NCBI RefSeq assembly: GCF_034555375.1
Contig: NZ_CP140706.1
Span: 5,900,001-5,964,000 of the forward strand
Origin: Pseudomonas sp. B33.4
Lineage (GTDB): Bacteria > Pseudomonadota > Gammaproteobacteria > Pseudomonadales > Pseudomonadaceae
DNA length: 64,000 nucleotides
Direction: 5' to 3'
Under the pieces are notes generated by a model, which saw nothing but the letters and a program-made list of their open reading frames with translations, searched no databases and was not told the DNA's origin. Each line of letters opens with the position of its first letter. The stretch's first letter is position 1. Positions 27,466 through 40,959 of this stretch are shown here, in pieces. A program made the translations under genes and the position numbers.

Positions 27466-29857
27466 AGCGATCCAGCGGCACCCACACTTTAAGACTGGTG
27501 CCCTCCCCCGGCTCACTCTCCAGCACCAATCGCCCGCCCATGATCAACACCCGTTCGCGCATGCCCACCAAGCCGAACGAAGTCGGCCGACCGGCAGCGG
27601 CGACAAATCCTACGCCATCATCACTGACCGTCAGGCACAATTCATCGCCCTCCAGCGCCAGCGTCAGCTCGACAGTATGCGCCTGAGCATGGCGCATCAC
27701 GTTGGTCAGCGCCTCCTGCAAAATCCGGAACAGACCAATCGCCTTGGCATCACTGAGCACCGGCAGATTGTCCGGCACCTGCACCAGACACGGAATCTGC
27801 GTCCGCGCCTCGAAGCGCCGCGCCTGCCACTCGATTGCCGACGCAATCCCGGCATCGAGAATCGGTGGGCGAAGCGCCGTCGCCACATCGCGCACCAGCT
27901 GAAACAACTGGGCGATCAGACGCTTCATGCTGTTCAACCGTTCGTTCAGACCGGGATCGAGTTGCGCGTAGGCCAGTTCGCACATCGAGGTTTCCAGCTT
28001 CAGCACCGTGAGCATCTGCCCCAATTCATCGTGAACCTCGCGGGCAATGCGCGCTTTTTCTTCCTCACGCACGCTCTCAAGATGAGCCGACAGTTCGCGC
28101 AGTTGCTCACGGGATGCCGCCAGCTCAAGCTCGATACGCTTGCTCTCGGTAATGTCCCAGACGATGCCGTCCCACACGTAGGCGCCATCCTCCAGCTGCC
28201 GGGTGATTGCCTTGATCTCGGCCCAGCGCTGCTCGCCCTGACGCGTGAGGATTCGGCCCTGCCACGACCAGTCGCTGTCAGTGTCCAGCGCCTGATCTTG
28301 AGTGCGGTGATAACTGACCTTGTCGTCCGGATGCACCAGGCTGCGCAAACCCATGTCGCGATGGGCGATAGCAGCTGGCGCATAGCCGACCAGGCTTTCG
28401 CTGCCTTCACTGATATAGGCAAAGTCGATCTGCCCGGTCACCGGTGCCCGCTCCAGACGGAACACCAACCCCGGCACATTCGCCGCAATGCCTTGCAGAC
28501 GTGCCTCGCTTTCCTGCAACGCCGCCAAGGCGCGACGTCGCTCGGTCACATCGGTGAGGTAAACCACCAGGTATTCGCTGTCGCGAAAGCGCAGAAAACT
28601 CAGCGATACATCCGCCGGCAAAACACTGCCATCGGCGCGCACGCAACTGGTTTCGAAACTTAATGGCCCTTCTTCACTGGCCCGCGCGCGCTTCCACAGA
28701 TTGAGCCAGCGATCCATGTGCAGACCCGGCTCGAAGTCGATCAGCGGTCGCTCGATCAACCCGCCTGAGGGATACCCGAGCATGATTTCTGCCGCGCGAT
28801 TGGCGTAACGCACGTGGCTGTCCCAATTGACCCAGAGAATGCCGACGGTACTTTGATCGATGGAGAATTGGGTCAAGCGCAGGGCTTCTTCGCTGGCCGC
28901 GCGCAAGGCAATGTCTTCCCGGGCCGCCAGTAGTCGCTGTTCGAGGCTGTGCTGTTGGCGGCGTTGCCAGAACACGATCGCGACACAACTGAGCAGCATC
29001 ACCGCGAACAACAGGCTGAGGTTCTGCCAAAAACCCGGTGACTCCGACAGGCGTGGGTATTTCGGTTGCAGCCATTGGTTGTGCAATTGCTCGAGATCTT
29101 TGGCCGGGATCGCGCGCAGCGCACTTTGCACAATGTCGGCCAACTCGGGCCAATCGCGGCGTGAGCCGATTCGCAGGAGTTGTGGCAAGCCAATATCGCC
29201 AACCACCACCAGGTCCGAGAACTCCGGCTCTATCGACAAGCGTCCGAGTTGCGCTTCATCGACCACGGCGTAGGCGGCCTGTTGACTCAACAGCAACTGC
29301 AAGGCCTGACGCTCGAGCGGCACGCCTTGCAGGTTCAGATGCGGATAGTTGCCGCGCAGATAGTCGGCGGTGGTACTGGGCATGCGCACAGCAACACGAA
29401 CCTGGCTGTCGAGTTTCTCCAGATCGACCACGCCACTGGCCTTCTGATCGCTGACCACCAGTTGCGGCACGCGCATGTACGGATCGGAAAACTGCCACAG
29501 GCGCAGCGCACTCGGCGTTTGACTGAGGCCCGGAGCGATATCGATCTCGCCCTCGCGCACCGCGGTTTCCAATTGTGCGAGGTCCTGAAAATTGCGCCAG
29601 CTCAGTTCAACACTGAGCGCCTTGGCCAACAACTTCATCAGTTCGACATTGGCCCCGGACAGCCGCTGCAAGCGCCGGTCGTATTGTGCATAGGGCGCTT
29701 GCAACACCAGACCGACGCGCAATTCATTGTGCTGCGCCAGCCATTGCTGCTGGCTCGGCGACAACTGCGCGAGATGAGACGGCGGCGCAGGCGCCGCCCA
29801 GCCCATCAAGGGAAACCACAAACAGCCGATAACCCACAGGCAGCAAAATCGCTTCAT
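27464..29857 (-). CDS. agtS: sensor histidine kinase with periplasmic ligand-binding domain (AgtS-like)
   Basis: Membrane sensor kinase of 797 residues from the ATG at 29857; an upstream TTG is less likely. Order: signal peptide; periplasmic SBP_bac_3-type domain (about residues 30-265, LRVGLVLQAPYAQYDRR); one membrane helix (LSLLFAVMLLSCVAIVFW); a PAS domain beginning SIDQSTVGILWVNWDS; a second PAS/PAC; a HisKA_3 dimerisation helix with H609 in ARIAREVHDELGQ; and an HATPase_c domain ending in SDDGVGFVAAAGRPTSFGLV. No receiver domain. It pairs with the LuxR-type regulator directly downstream. The binding domain may sense the same amino acids that the neighbouring transporter imports. Confidence 0.87.
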   Translation of the reverse strand: MKRFCCLWVIGCLWFPLMGWAAPAPPSHLAQLSPSQQQWLAQHNELRVGLVLQAPYAQYDRRLQRLSGANVELMKLLAKALSVELSWRNFQDLAQLETAVREGEIDIAPGLSQTPSALRLWQFSDPYMRVPQLVVSDQKASGVVDLEKLDSQVRVAVRMPSTTADYLRGNYPHLNLQGVPLERQALQLLLSQQAAYAVVDEAQLGRLSIEPEFSDLVVVGDIGLPQLLRIGSRRDWPELADIVQSALRAIPAKDLEQLHNQWLQPKYPRLSESPGFWQNLSLLFAVMLLSCVAIVFWQRRQQHSLEQRLLAAREDIALRAASEEALRLTQFSIDQSTVGILWVNWDSHVRYANRAAEIMLGYPSGGLIERPLIDFEPGLHMDRWLNLWKRARASEEGPLSFETSCVRADGSVLPADVSLSFLRFRDSEYLVVYLTDVTERRRALAALQESEARLQGIAANVPGLVFRLERAPVTGQIDFAYISEGSESLVGYAPAAIAHRDMGLRSLVHPDDKVSYHRTQDQALDTDSDWSWQGRILTRQGEQRWAEIKAITRQLEDGAYVWDGIVWDITESKRIELELAASREQLRELSAHLESVREEEKARIAREVHDELGQMLTVLKLETSMCELAYAQLDPGLNERLNSMKRLIAQLFQLVRDVATALRPPILDAGIASAIEWQARRFEARTQIPCLVQVPDNLPVLSDAKAIGLFRILQEALTNVMRHAQAHTVELTLALEGDELCLTVSDDGVGFVAAAGRPTSFGLVGMRERVLIMGGRLVLESEPGEGTSLKVWVPLDR

Positions 29858-29930
29858 TGAAGTCTCATACACTGACAAATTCTGACCAACCCATTAGGCT
29901 GCCGGGATACTTTCTGGCCTGGAATAACCG

Positions 29931-30920
29931 ATGCCCTCTGTCTACCGCCTGGCAATGCCAGCATTGTGCCTGTCGCTGATCCTGCCTTGTGCGTTTTCCG
30001 TCGAAGCCGCCGACCCGGCACCTGCCGCCGCTGCGGAAAAAGCTGTCGAAGAAAAACCCGCCGAACGCCAGCCACTGCTTGAGCGTAGTCAGGAAGAGGC
30101 GGCCGCACTGCAACGTAAGGTCCCGGCGCAAGAACAGCAACAGCTGCAGGCTGGCGGCGATACCTTCCTCGCGCTGTGGAAACCGGCCAACACCGCCGAA
30201 CCCAAAGGTGCGGTGATTATTATCCCCGGCGCTGGCGAAACCGCTGACTGGCCGCAAGCCATCGGCCCGTTGCGGCGCAAATTGCCGGATGCAAAGTGGA
30301 GCAGTCTGAGCATCACCCTTCCGGACCTGCAAAGCGATGCCATTGCACCTCGCGTGGTTGAAGCGCCGGCCGTGCCGAAAGCCCCCGAGTCCGGCAGCAA
30401 GGACTCCACCACCGCGCAGCCGATCGAGCAAGCCGCTGGCGGTGAAGCCGAAGTGGCGGATCAAGTGGTCGCCGAAACCACTGAAGAGCAATCCAAGGCT
30501 GACGCCGAACGCATCTTCGCACGCATCGATGCAGCGATTGCCTATGCCGAACAACAGAGTGCGCGCAGCATTGTCGTCCTCGGTCACGGCACCGGCGCCT
30601 ACTGGGCCGCGCGCTACTTGAGCGAAAAACAAACGGCACAGGTGGAGAAATTCGTCATGATCGATGCGCAGATGCCGACCAAGGCCAAGCCGCCCCTGGC
30701 CGAACTGACGCCAACGCTGAAGCTGCCGACGGCGGATATTTTCTACATGGACAAGCCGCTGGATCGCAATGCGGCGCTGGAGCGCATGCAGGCGAGCAAA
30801 CGTTTGAAGACTTCGGCGTTCAGCCAGGTTGCGCTCAAGGCTTTGCCGGACAACAAGGCTGAACAAGAGCAATTGTTCCGCCGGGTGCGGGGCTGGCTGA
30901 ATCCACAGAACCCGGACTGA
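29931..30920 (+). CDS. DUF3530 family protein, alpha/beta-hydrolase-like
   Basis: Exported protein of 329 residues with a signal peptide ending VEAAD. A long Ala/Glu/Lys-rich stretch (residues 25-70) precedes a hydrolase-like domain with GAVIIIPGAGETADWPQAIG and VVLGHGTGAYWAARYL, where the usual nucleophile elbow GxSxG reads GHGTG, so a serine hydrolase activity is doubtful. A second Ala/Glu/Ser-rich insert lies at about residues 140-190. Divergent from agtS. Function unknown. Confidence 0.72.
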   Translation: MPSVYRLAMPALCLSLILPCAFSVEAADPAPAAAAEKAVEEKPAERQPLLERSQEEAAALQRKVPAQEQQQLQAGGDTFLALWKPANTAEPKGAVIIIPGAGETADWPQAIGPLRRKLPDAKWSSLSITLPDLQSDAIAPRVVEAPAVPKAPESGSKDSTTAQPIEQAAGGEAEVADQVVAETTEEQSKADAERIFARIDAAIAYAEQQSARSIVVLGHGTGAYWAARYLSEKQTAQVEKFVMIDAQMPTKAKPPLAELTPTLKLPTADIFYMDKPLDRNAALERMQASKRLKTSAFSQVALKALPDNKAEQEQLFRRVRGWLNPQNPD

Positions 30921-30937
30921 CCGGTAAACCGCGTCGC

Positions 30938-31016
30938 CCCCTTCGCGAGCAGGCTCGCTCCCACATTGGATCTGCGTACACAATCCATTGTGGGAGCGAG
31001 CCTGCTCGCGAAGGGG
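30938..31016. repeat. REP pair, family A
   Basis: CCCCTTCGCGAGCAGGCTCG and CGAGCCTGCTCGCGAAGGGG form perfect arms, extended by CTCCCACA/TGTGGGAG, between the convergent DUF3530 and DjlA-like genes. Confidence 0.9.
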
Positions 31017-31043
31017 CCAGCGCAGTCGCTACACATCCAACGG

Positions 31044-31811
31044 TTAGCGAAAATCCCGCCGCTCACGAATCAATGTGTAGGCATTGTGCAGTTCGCGCGT
31101 GCGCTCGGTCGCTTCACGCACCTGCACTGGCGTCGCCCCCGTGCCGGCAATCTTGTCCGGGTGATGACGACTGAGCAGGCGCCGATAGGCGCGCTTGATC
31201 TGCGCCGGTTCACTGGACGCCGACACGCCCAATAAACGCATCGCCTCCTGATAACTCACCGCTGCACTGACAATCGGCCGCTTGCCCGGTTCGTAATCGC
31301 TGGCCAATGCCTGCACCTGATGCGTCGTCCAGCCCAGCCACTTACCCCACTGCGCCAACAACTCACGCTCGCTGACGCCCGCGCGACCATCGGCCCAGAC
31401 CATCCGCCAGCAGGCGCGCAATACGCCTTCGGCAGCATGCGGTTGCGCACTCAGACGCTTCAGATAACCCCGCAGACTGTCACTGCCGGACTTGCCGCGG
31501 TTGAACGCGGCAATCGCCCGACGAGTTGCCGGCTCACCCATTTCCAGCGCACGCATCTCGTTACGCGCCTGCTGGATGTGCCCGTCGGTGACCCGACCGT
31601 CGCTCTTGGCCAGACGCCCGAGCAGCACAAACAGCAACTCATCGTTGCGCAGCATCGACCGACCGCCGAGTTTTTCCCGCAAATGCCCCCAGCTCTGCAA
31701 GTGCAGACGCCGATCCAGCGCCTGCCCCAACAACGCCCCAAGCATGGCCCCCGGAATGCTGGCGATCGCAAAACCCGCTCCGGCTCCAATCAGAGTCCCT
31801 GGCCACAACAT
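31044..31811 (-). CDS. djlA: DjlA-like TerB/DnaJ co-chaperone
   Basis: A 255-residue protein with a glycine-rich N-terminal membrane segment (GTLIGAGAGFAIASIPGAML), a central TerB-like helical domain (about residues 55-165) and a C-terminal J domain with the HPD motif in LLSRHHPDKIAG. This is the arrangement of DjlA, a membrane-anchored partner of DnaK. One base separates it from the murU stop, so it is the last gene of amgK-murU-djlA. Confidence 0.8.
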   Translation of the reverse strand: MLWPGTLIGAGAGFAIASIPGAMLGALLGQALDRRLHLQSWGHLREKLGGRSMLRNDELLFVLLGRLAKSDGRVTDGHIQQARNEMRALEMGEPATRRAIAAFNRGKSGSDSLRGYLKRLSAQPHAAEGVLRACWRMVWADGRAGVSERELLAQWGKWLGWTTHQVQALASDYEPGKRPIVSAAVSYQEAMRLLGVSASSEPAQIKRAYRRLLSRHHPDKIAGTGATPVQVREATERTRELHNAYTLIRERRDFR

Positions 31812-31812
31812 G

Positions 31813-33500
<1,688 letters not shown>

Positions 33501-33630
33501 TGCAAGGGTCTCCGACGGCGCTAGCCGTCAAGCGGGTCATGCTTTATTATCCAGCATCTTTTTCAGACCATCGAGAGGCGTGCGGCCCACACCGCGGGCA
33601 GATGGCACGCAGGAAGCCCGGACTAATAAG

Positions 33631-36453
33631 ATGGCATTGAAATCCCCCGCGTTTCGTAAAAAATTTCCGTTGTTGGTAACCGGCAGTCTGCTGGCTATGC
33701 AACCTCTGGCCAGTCAATTCGTTGTAGCCGCCGAGCAGTATGACTGCTCCGTCTCGGCTTCGGGTGGTTGGGCCTGTGCGCCCAAATCAACCGCTGCTGC
33801 GTTGCCGCCGCGTCCGGTGCATGACGGCAGTGCCGTCAGCGCTACCGGCGAAGCTGCGACCGAGAACGGTTCGGTTGCCGACGCAGCGCCTAAAACGGCG
33901 CTGGTCACCGAAGCCAAGGGCCGCGGTCTGAAATCCCGTAGCGAAGACTTCAGTCACCTCGACTGGGTTCCGCGCGAGAAGCTCACCGCCGCTCAACTGG
34001 CCGAGACCGGGCCTTACTGCTCTGGTGCCTATATCGAACCGATTCGTCCTGGCATGAATGACAAGACGAACAAAAGCGATGCTCCGACCTTTATCGGCGC
34101 AAAAGCCTCGCGCTATAACACCGATGATCAAGTCGGTACGCTGGCCGGTGATGTTGTCCTGCGTCAGGGCAGTATGCAGGTCGAATCCGACGAGGCCAGC
34201 CTGTATCAGGCCGAGAGCCGCGCCGAACTCAACGGCGATGTACGTATCCGCGACAACGGCGCGCTGATCGTTGGCGATCACGCCGACGTCCAGCTCGACA
34301 CCGGTGAAGCCAAGGTCGACAACGCCGAATACGTGATGCACAAATCGCGTATCCGCGGTAACGCGCTGTACGCCAAGCGTGCCGAGAACGCGATCATCCG
34401 TTTGAAGGACGGCACGTACACCACGTGCGAACCGAACAGCAATGCCTGGCAGCTCAAGGGCAACAACATCACCTTGAACCCGGCCACCGGTTTCGGTACC
34501 GCGACCAACGTGACGTTGCGCGTAAAAGACATTCCGATTCTGTACACGCCGTACATCTACTTCCCGATCGACGACCGTCGTCAGTCGGGCTTCCTGCCGC
34601 CGACCATTGGCAGCGGCACCGATACTGGCTTCATGCTGGTTACACCGTACTACTTCAACCTGGCGCCGAACTACGATGCCACGTTGTACCCGCGCTACAT
34701 GAGCAAGCGCGGCATGTTGGTGGAAGGTGAGTTCCGTTACCTGACCAAGTCGAGTGAAGGTCAGTTTGGCGCGGCGTATCTGAACGATGACGATACCGAG
34801 CGCAGCAAGCAGACCGACTACGAAAAAACCCGCTACATGTACAACTGGCAGCACAAGGGCGGTCTCGACTCCCGTGTGTTTACGCAGGTTGACTACACGA
34901 AGATCAGCGACCCGTACTACTTCCAGGATCTGCAGACCGATCAGATTGGTGTGAAGTCCAGCGACTTCGTCAATCAGCAGGGACTGGTGTCCTACCGTGG
35001 TGATTCGTATACCGCCACGCTGAACGCTCAGCAGTATCAACTCGCAACCGTTTCGAACATCACGCCGTACGGCCGTTTGCCGCAGATCACCTTCAATGGT
35101 CAGCTGCCGTATCACCCGGAAGGCCTGAACTTCGATTACGAGACGGAGCTTGTTCGGTTTGATCGTGACTTGAAGACCGGTAATTTCCTGGACGAGAACG
35201 GTGGTCCAGTCAACGCTGATGGAACCATCGGTACACCAAGATTGGATACCAATGTTGCTGGCCTGGCTCGCGCCAACGGTGATCGACTGAATCTGAAACC
35301 AGGCGTCAGCCTACCGATGAACTGGACCTATGGCTTCCTCAAGCCATCGCTCAAGTACCAATACACTCAGTATCAATTGGACTTGGACAGCAAAGGCAAA
35401 TCCGACATCAATGCCCTGTCGCCGGAAAACCAGAAACTTTACGGAACATTCAGCAGTAACCAGAACCGCGGCGTACCAATTGCCAGCATCGACAGCGGCC
35501 TGTACTTCGATCGCAATACGTCCTTCTTTGGCAAGAACTACCGCCAGACACTGGAACCGCGACTGTTCTACCTCTATGTACCTGAGGAGAATCAGGAAGA
35601 TATTCCAGTATTCGACACCAGCGAATACACCTTCAACTACTCGTCGCTGTTCCGTGACAACCGTTTCTCCGGCTCCGACCGTGTCGGCGACGAGAACAAG
35701 CTGTCGCTGGGCGTGACCAGCCGCTGGATCGAAGACGACGGCTTCGAGCGTCAACGCATCAGTGTCGGCCAGGCTCTGTACTTCAAGGATCGCGAAGTTC
35801 AACTGCCAGGTATCGATGCCAAAACCCGTGACGACGCGAAATCCAACGTTTCGCCATACGCACTGGAATACGAATACCGCTGGAACCGCGATTGGCGCAC
35901 CACGGCCGACTACAACTGGGATCCGGACAGCCGCAGCCCGCGTTCCGGCAGTGCGATGTTCCACTACCAGCCTGAAGACAACCCGAACAAGGTTATCAAC
36001 GCCGGTTATCGCTATCGCAATGACCAGATTCGCTACGACCAGAACACCGGTAAATGGGCAGTGGGCGGTGGTGACTACGGCACTCCTGGCCAACCTGGCT
36101 ACGTGAAGGATTACTACAAGATCCAGCAGCATGACTTCTCGGTCATCTGGCCGATCGTTCCACAGTGGAACGCGATCAGCCGCTGGCAGTACGACTACAA
36201 CCGCAACCGTACGCTGGAAGCCTTCGGTGGTTTCGAGTACGACAACTGCTGCTGGAAACTGCGCCTGATCAACCGTTACTGGGTTTCCTATGACGAGTTC
36301 AGCCAGGAAGCTCCGCAAAACGAAAAAGGCGACCATGGCGTCTTCCTCCAAATTGTTCTGAAGGGACTCGGCGGCCTCACCGGCGCCAAGGTAGAGAGCT
36401 TCCTCGACAAAGGCATTCAAGGTTATCGTGAACGTGAAGACCAAGCTTTCTGA
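33631..36453 (+). CDS. lptD: LPS-assembly outer membrane protein LptD
   Basis: Beta-barrel protein that inserts lipopolysaccharide into the outer leaflet together with LptE. It has 940 residues from the ATG at 33631 ([20 protein letters not shown]); the frame is open from 33580, but that extension lacks a signal. A signal peptide ends near VVAAEQYDC. Residues about 160-300 form the OstA/LptA-like jellyroll ([20 protein letters not shown]), and the rest is the barrel, with [11 protein letters not shown] at its start. Paired cysteines occur near the N-terminus and in DNCCWKLRL. The end overlaps the surA start. Confidence 0.95.
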   Translation: MALKSPAFRKKFPLLVTGSLLAMQPLASQFVVAAEQYDCSVSASGGWACAPKSTAAALPPRPVHDGSAVSATGEAATENGSVADAAPKTALVTEAKGRGLKSRSEDFSHLDWVPREKLTAAQLAETGPYCSGAYIEPIRPGMNDKTNKSDAPTFIGAKASRYNTDDQVGTLAGDVVLRQGSMQVESDEASLYQAESRAELNGDVRIRDNGALIVGDHADVQLDTGEAKVDNAEYVMHKSRIRGNALYAKRAENAIIRLKDGTYTTCEPNSNAWQLKGNNITLNPATGFGTATNVTLRVKDIPILYTPYIYFPIDDRRQSGFLPPTIGSGTDTGFMLVTPYYFNLAPNYDATLYPRYMSKRGMLVEGEFRYLTKSSEGQFGAAYLNDDDTERSKQTDYEKTRYMYNWQHKGGLDSRVFTQVDYTKISDPYYFQDLQTDQIGVKSSDFVNQQGLVSYRGDSYTATLNAQQYQLATVSNITPYGRLPQITFNGQLPYHPEGLNFDYETELVRFDRDLKTGNFLDENGGPVNADGTIGTPRLDTNVAGLARANGDRLNLKPGVSLPMNWTYGFLKPSLKYQYTQYQLDLDSKGKSDINALSPENQKLYGTFSSNQNRGVPIASIDSGLYFDRNTSFFGKNYRQTLEPRLFYLYVPEENQEDIPVFDTSEYTFNYSSLFRDNRFSGSDRVGDENKLSLGVTSRWIEDDGFERQRISVGQALYFKDREVQLPGIDAKTRDDAKSNVSPYALEYEYRWNRDWRTTADYNWDPDSRSPRSGSAMFHYQPEDNPNKVINAGYRYRNDQIRYDQNTGKWAVGGGDYGTPGQPGYVKDYYKIQQHDFSVIWPIVPQWNAISRWQYDYNRNRTLEAFGGFEYDNCCWKLRLINRYWVSYDEFSQEAPQNEKGDHGVFLQIVLKGLGGLTGAKVESFLDKGIQGYREREDQAF

Positions 36454-37750
36454 TTGTCTGCGCCCGCTGATGCTGGGCGCGCTGTTCCTGGGTACGGCGG
36501 CTAACGCCGCCGTACAGTCCATCGATAAAGTGGTAGCGATCGTCGACAACGACGTGGTCATGCAGAGCCAACTGGACCAGCGCGTCCATGAAGTGCAGCA
36601 GACCATCGCCAAGCGTGGCGGTGGCCTGCCACCGCCTGGCGTACTGGATCAACAGGTGCTGGAGCGTCTGATCGTCGAAAACCTGCAACTGCAGATTGGC
36701 GAACGTTCCGGCATCCGTATCACCGATGAAGAACTGAACCAGGCCGTCGGCACCATTGCTCAGCGTAACAACATGACGGTTGACCAATTCCGCGCAGCCC
36801 TGGCTCACGACGGTCTGAACTATGACGACGCCCGTGACCAGATCAAGCGCGAGATGATCATCAGCCGTGTACGTCAGCGTCGTGTTGCAGAACGCATTCA
36901 GGTCTCCGAACAGGAAGTGAAAAACTTCCTCGCCTCCGACCTGGGCAAGATGCAACTGTCCGAAGAACTGCACCTGGCCAACATCCTGATCCCGACGCCG
37001 GAAAGCGCCAACTCTGACGCGATTCAGAGTGCTGCCCGTCAGGCCATGGAGGTTTACCAGCAGCTCAAGCAAGGCGCCGACTTCGGTCAGATGGCCGTGG
37101 CCAAGTCCGGCAGCGACAATGCTCTGGAAGGCGGCGACATGGGCTGGCGTAAAGCCGCACAATTGCCACCGCCGTTCGACCGCGAGCTGAGCAGCATGGC
37201 CGTTGGCGACATCACTCAGCCTGCGCGCACTCCGGGTGGCTTCATCATCCTCAAGCTGCTGGCCAAGCGTGGCGGCGAAGCGCAGATGCGCGACGAAGTG
37301 CATGTACGCCACATTCTGGTCAAGCCAAGTCCGATCCGCGACGAAGCCAAAACCAAAGCCTTGGTGCAATCGCTGTATGACCGCATCCTGGCCGGTGAAG
37401 ATTTCGCCGAACTGGCGAAAAACTACTCCGAAGACCCGGGTTCAGCCCTTAACGGCGGCGACCTCAACTGGATCGACCCGAACGCACTGGTGCCGGAATT
37501 CCGCGAAGTGATGGCCAAGACCCCACAAGGTCAGCTGTCCAAGCCATTCCAGACCCAATACGGCTGGCACGTTCTCGAAGTCCTTGGCCGTCGCGCCACC
37601 GACAGCACCGAACAGGCCCGCGAGCAGCAAGCCATGACCGTACTGCGTAACCGCAAATACGATGAAGAGCTGCAAACCTGGCTGCGTCAGATTCGTGACG
37701 AAGCGTACGTAGAGATCAAACTCCCTGGTGCAGACCAGGCAGCGCAGTGA
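36428..37750 (+). CDS. surA: periplasmic chaperone/peptidyl-prolyl isomerase SurA
   Basis: Escorts outer-membrane proteins such as LptD to the BAM complex. The protein has 440 residues from the GTG at 36428 (AAGG six bases upstream); a second GTG two codons later is nearly as good. A signal peptide ends ANAAV. The N-terminal SurA domain is followed by two parvulin domains, at about residues 175-275 ([13 protein letters not shown]) and 285-385 ([13 protein letters not shown]). It overlaps lptD by 26 bases and pdxA by four. Confidence 0.95.
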   Translation: MNVKTKLSDCLRPLMLGALFLGTAANAAVQSIDKVVAIVDNDVVMQSQLDQRVHEVQQTIAKRGGGLPPPGVLDQQVLERLIVENLQLQIGERSGIRITDEELNQAVGTIAQRNNMTVDQFRAALAHDGLNYDDARDQIKREMIISRVRQRRVAERIQVSEQEVKNFLASDLGKMQLSEELHLANILIPTPESANSDAIQSAARQAMEVYQQLKQGADFGQMAVAKSGSDNALEGGDMGWRKAAQLPPPFDRELSSMAVGDITQPARTPGGFIILKLLAKRGGEAQMRDEVHVRHILVKPSPIRDEAKTKALVQSLYDRILAGEDFAELAKNYSEDPGSALNGGDLNWIDPNALVPEFREVMAKTPQGQLSKPFQTQYGWHVLEVLGRRATDSTEQAREQQAMTVLRNRKYDEELQTWLRQIRDEAYVEIKLPGADQAAQ

Positions 37751-38736
37751 AACCCAAGCGTTTCGCGCTGACACCCGGCGAACCAGCCGGCATCGGTCCC
37801 GACCTGTGCCTGCTGCTCGCTTCGCAAGCCCAGCCACATCCCCTGATTGCCATCACCAGCCGCGACCTGCTCAAAGAGCGGGCCGCGCAGCTGGGGCTGG
37901 CTGTCAATCTGCTGGAGGTCGGCCCGAATCACTGGCCGGACGCCCCGGCGCCCGCAAACAGCCTGTATGTCTGGGATACGCCACTGAGCGCCCCCGTAGT
38001 TGCCGGGCAACTGGACAAGGCTAATGCCGCTTTCGTCCTCGAAACCCTGACCCGCGCCGGTAACGGCTGCCTCAACGGCGATTTTGCCGGGATGATCACC
38101 GCGCCCGTTCACAAAGGCGTGATCAACGAGTCGGGTATCGCGTTCTCCGGACACACCGAATTCCTTGCCGACCTGACTCACACCGCCCAAGTGGTGATGA
38201 TGCTCGCCACTCGTGGTTTACGCGTGGCGCTGGTCACCACTCACCTGCCCCTTCGCGAGATTGCCGACGCAATCACACCGGAGCGGCTGGAGCGAGTGAC
38301 GCGGATTCTGCACAGCGACCTGCAAAACAAATTCGGCATCGCCCAGCCACGCATCCTGGTCTGCGGACTCAATCCGCATGCCGGTGAAGGCGGCCATCTG
38401 GGCCATGAAGAAATCGACATCATTGAACCAACATTAGAGCGCCTGCGCGGCGAGGGCATGGACCTTCGTGGCCCGCTGCCTGCCGACACTCTGTTTACCC
38501 CCAAATATCTGGAGCACTGCGACGCAGTGCTGGCGATGTACCACGACCAGGGTTTGCCTGTGCTCAAGTACAAAGGCTTCGGCGCTGCCGTCAACGTGAC
38601 CCTGGGCTTGCCGATCATCCGCACGTCGGTTGACCATGGCACAGCTCTGGATCTGGCCGGCAGCGGCAAGATCGATACCGGCAGCCTGCAAGTCGCCCTG
38701 GAAACCGCCTACCAGATGGCCGAGACCCGTTTATGA
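37747..38736 (+). CDS. pdxA: 4-hydroxythreonine-4-phosphate dehydrogenase
   Basis: Pyridoxal phosphate synthesis enzyme of 329 residues, beginning at a GTG that overlaps the surA stop. [13 protein letters not shown] is the N-terminal signature. Metal-binding histidines lie in [22 protein letters not shown] and [15 protein letters not shown]. It overlaps rsmA by four bases. Confidence 0.96.
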   Translation: MKPKRFALTPGEPAGIGPDLCLLLASQAQPHPLIAITSRDLLKERAAQLGLAVNLLEVGPNHWPDAPAPANSLYVWDTPLSAPVVAGQLDKANAAFVLETLTRAGNGCLNGDFAGMITAPVHKGVINESGIAFSGHTEFLADLTHTAQVVMMLATRGLRVALVTTHLPLREIADAITPERLERVTRILHSDLQNKFGIAQPRILVCGLNPHAGEGGHLGHEEIDIIEPTLERLRGEGMDLRGPLPADTLFTPKYLEHCDAVLAMYHDQGLPVLKYKGFGAAVNVTLGLPIIRTSVDHGTALDLAGSGKIDTGSLQVALETAYQMAETRL

Positions 38737-39551
38737 CCGAGCAATACCAACACAAGGCGCGCAAACGCTTTGGCCAGAACTTCCTGCACGATGCCGGCGT
38801 CATCGACCGCATCCTGCGCTCCATCAGCGCCAAGTCTGAAGACCGCCTGCTGGAAATCGGCCCGGGCCAGGGCGCATTGACCGCCGGCCTGCTCAACTCC
38901 GGCGCGCAACTCGATGTCGTGGAACTGGACAAGGATCTGATCCCGATCCTCAACCAGCAGTTTGCCGGCAAGAACAACTTCAACCTGCATCAGGGCGATG
39001 CACTGAAGTTCGACTTCAACACGCTCAACGCCGCACCGAACAGCCTGCGTGTGGTCGGCAACCTGCCGTACAACATCTCGACACCGCTGATTTTTCACCT
39101 GCTGAACAACGCCGGCATCATTCGCGACATGCACTTCATGCTGCAGAAAGAAGTGGTCGAGCGTCTGGCTGCAGGCCCTGGCGGCGGTGACTGGGGTCGC
39201 CTGTCGATCATGGTTCAGTACCACTGCCGCGTGGAACATCTGTTCAACGTCGGCCCGGGCGCGTTCAATCCGCCGCCGAAAGTCGACTCGGCCATCGTTC
39301 GCCTGGTACCTCACGCCGTGCTGCCGCACCCGGCCAAGGATCACAAGTTGCTCGAGCGCGTCGTCCGCGAAGCCTTCAACCAACGCCGCAAGACCCTGCG
39401 CAACACTCTCAAGCAATTGCTCAGCAATGCCGAGATCGAAGCCGCCGGCGTCGATGGCAGCCTGCGTCCGGAGCAACTGGATCTGGCCGCGTTCGTACGC
39501 CTCGCCGACCAGCTCGCCATCCAGGTCCCGGCCTCCCCCGCCGCCGACTGA
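38733..39551 (+). CDS. rsmA: 16S rRNA dimethyladenosine transferase RsmA (KsgA)
   Basis: Dimethylates two adjacent adenines near the 3' end of 16S rRNA during small-subunit assembly. The protein has 272 residues with [11 protein letters not shown], the SAM loop [10 protein letters not shown] and the catalytic NLPYNIS motif. Loss of this enzyme gives kasugamycin resistance in other bacteria. This RsmA is unrelated to the RNA-binding RsmA/CsrA regulator. Confidence 0.96.
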   Translation: MTEQYQHKARKRFGQNFLHDAGVIDRILRSISAKSEDRLLEIGPGQGALTAGLLNSGAQLDVVELDKDLIPILNQQFAGKNNFNLHQGDALKFDFNTLNAAPNSLRVVGNLPYNISTPLIFHLLNNAGIIRDMHFMLQKEVVERLAAGPGGGDWGRLSIMVQYHCRVEHLFNVGPGAFNPPPKVDSAIVRLVPHAVLPHPAKDHKLLERVVREAFNQRRKTLRNTLKQLLSNAEIEAAGVDGSLRPEQLDLAAFVRLADQLAIQVPASPAAD

Positions 39552-39664
39552 CAAACGATGAACGCTATCGGGCAGGACGCCACTCTGGTTTACTGCCCGA
39601 TACTTGCCTAGACTGATTCCCCATCAGCTACGCCCCGCGTTCCGCTTCGTTTAAGGCCCCTTGC

Positions 39665-40045
39665 ATGTCCGATTCCCGTTACCAGGTCGATGTCAGCGTC
39701 GTTACCCGCTATCTGGCAGACCAATCGCAACCCGAGCACGACCGCTTCGCCTTCGCCTACACCATCACCGTGCAGAACAATGGCGCCATCCCGGCCAAGC
39801 TCCTTTCGCGGCACTGGGTGATCACCGACGGTGATGGCCATGTCGAGGAAGTACGCGGCGCCGGCGTCGTGGGTCAGCAACCGTTGATCGATGCCGGGCA
39901 AAGCCACACCTACAGTAGCGGCACGGTGATGACCACCAAGGTCGGCACCATGCAGGGCACTTATGAAATGGTCGCCGACGACGGCAAACATTTCGATGCG
40001 ATTATCAAACCTTTCCGTCTGGCGGTGCCCGGAGCCTTGCACTGA
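39665..40045 (+). CDS. apaG: ApaG domain protein
   Basis: Small immunoglobulin-fold protein of 126 residues with [20 protein letters not shown] and [12 protein letters not shown], conserved in ApaG. Its biochemical role is unsettled, although it is nearly always next to apaH. Its TGA overlaps the ATG of apaH by one base. Confidence 0.93.
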   Translation: MSDSRYQVDVSVVTRYLADQSQPEHDRFAFAYTITVQNNGAIPAKLLSRHWVITDGDGHVEEVRGAGVVGQQPLIDAGQSHTYSSGTVMTTKVGTMQGTYEMVADDGKHFDAIIKPFRLAVPGALH

Positions 40046-40926
40046 TGGCGACGTATGCCGTCGGCGACCTGCAAGGCTGCCTCGAGCCGCTCAAATGCCT
40101 GCTCAGGCAAGTCGCGTTCGATCCGAAACTCGACCGGCTATGGCTGGTCGGTGATCTGGTCAACCGTGGCCCGCAGTCGCTGGAAACCCTGCGCTTTCTA
40201 TATGGCATGCGTGAATCGCTGGTCTGCGTGCTCGGTAACCACGACCTGCATCTGCTGGCTGCGGCTAAAAATATCGAGCGTTTGAAGAAGTCCGACACGC
40301 TGCGCGAGATTCTCGAAGCGCCGGACTGCGCCGAATTGCTTGAATGGGTGCGCCAGCAAAAGCTCATGCACTACGACGAGCAGCGTGACGTCGCCATGGT
40401 CCATGCCGGCATTCCACCGCAATGGTCACTGCGTCGCGCCTTGAAATGCGCTGACGAAGTCGAAACCGCCCTGCGTGACGACAACCTTTTTCCGGCCTAC
40501 CTCGACGGCATGTACGGTAACGAGCCGGCGAAATGGGACAACGACCTCAAGGGCGTGGCCCGTCTGCGTGTCATCACCAACTATTTCACCCGTATGCGTT
40601 TCTGCACCGCCGACGGCAAGCTCGACCTCAAGAGCAAGGAAGGCCTCGACACCGCGCCACCGGGTTACAAACCGTGGTTCCAGCATAAGGATCGCAAGAC
40701 CAAAGGCCTGCGCATCATCTTCGGCCATTGGGCGGCACTCGAAGGCAATATCCATGAGCCAGGTATCTCGGCGCTGGACACCGGTTGTGTCTGGGGCGGC
40801 AGCCTGACCCTGATGAACGTCGACAGCGGCGAACGCCTGTCGTGCAAATGCGATGAGCATGGCGGCCTTGCCCCGACCGTCGCACCACTTATCCCCGAAA
40901 CTTCGCCAGTCAGCGCACCGCGTTAG
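40045..40926 (+). CDS. apaH: bis(5'-nucleosyl)-tetraphosphatase, symmetrical
   Basis: Hydrolyses Ap4A and related alarmones, and can also remove Np4 caps from mRNA. The protein has 293 residues. Metallophosphatase motifs are [27 protein letters not shown] and GHWAALEG. Final part of pdxA-rsmA-apaG-apaH, the same cluster as in E. coli. Confidence 0.95.
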   Translation: MATYAVGDLQGCLEPLKCLLRQVAFDPKLDRLWLVGDLVNRGPQSLETLRFLYGMRESLVCVLGNHDLHLLAAAKNIERLKKSDTLREILEAPDCAELLEWVRQQKLMHYDEQRDVAMVHAGIPPQWSLRRALKCADEVETALRDDNLFPAYLDGMYGNEPAKWDNDLKGVARLRVITNYFTRMRFCTADGKLDLKSKEGLDTAPPGYKPWFQHKDRKTKGLRIIFGHWAALEGNIHEPGISALDTGCVWGGSLTLMNVDSGERLSCKCDEHGGLAPTVAPLIPETSPVSAPR

Positions 40927-40959
40927 ACTGCGCTTTCAGCCGAGCAACAGGAACCCGCC

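Noticed and set aside
8175..31016. Possible CRISPR-like array from recurring palindromes
   Set aside because: The copies are scattered singly or in pairs in gene gaps with no regular spacers and no cas genes; they are REP elements.
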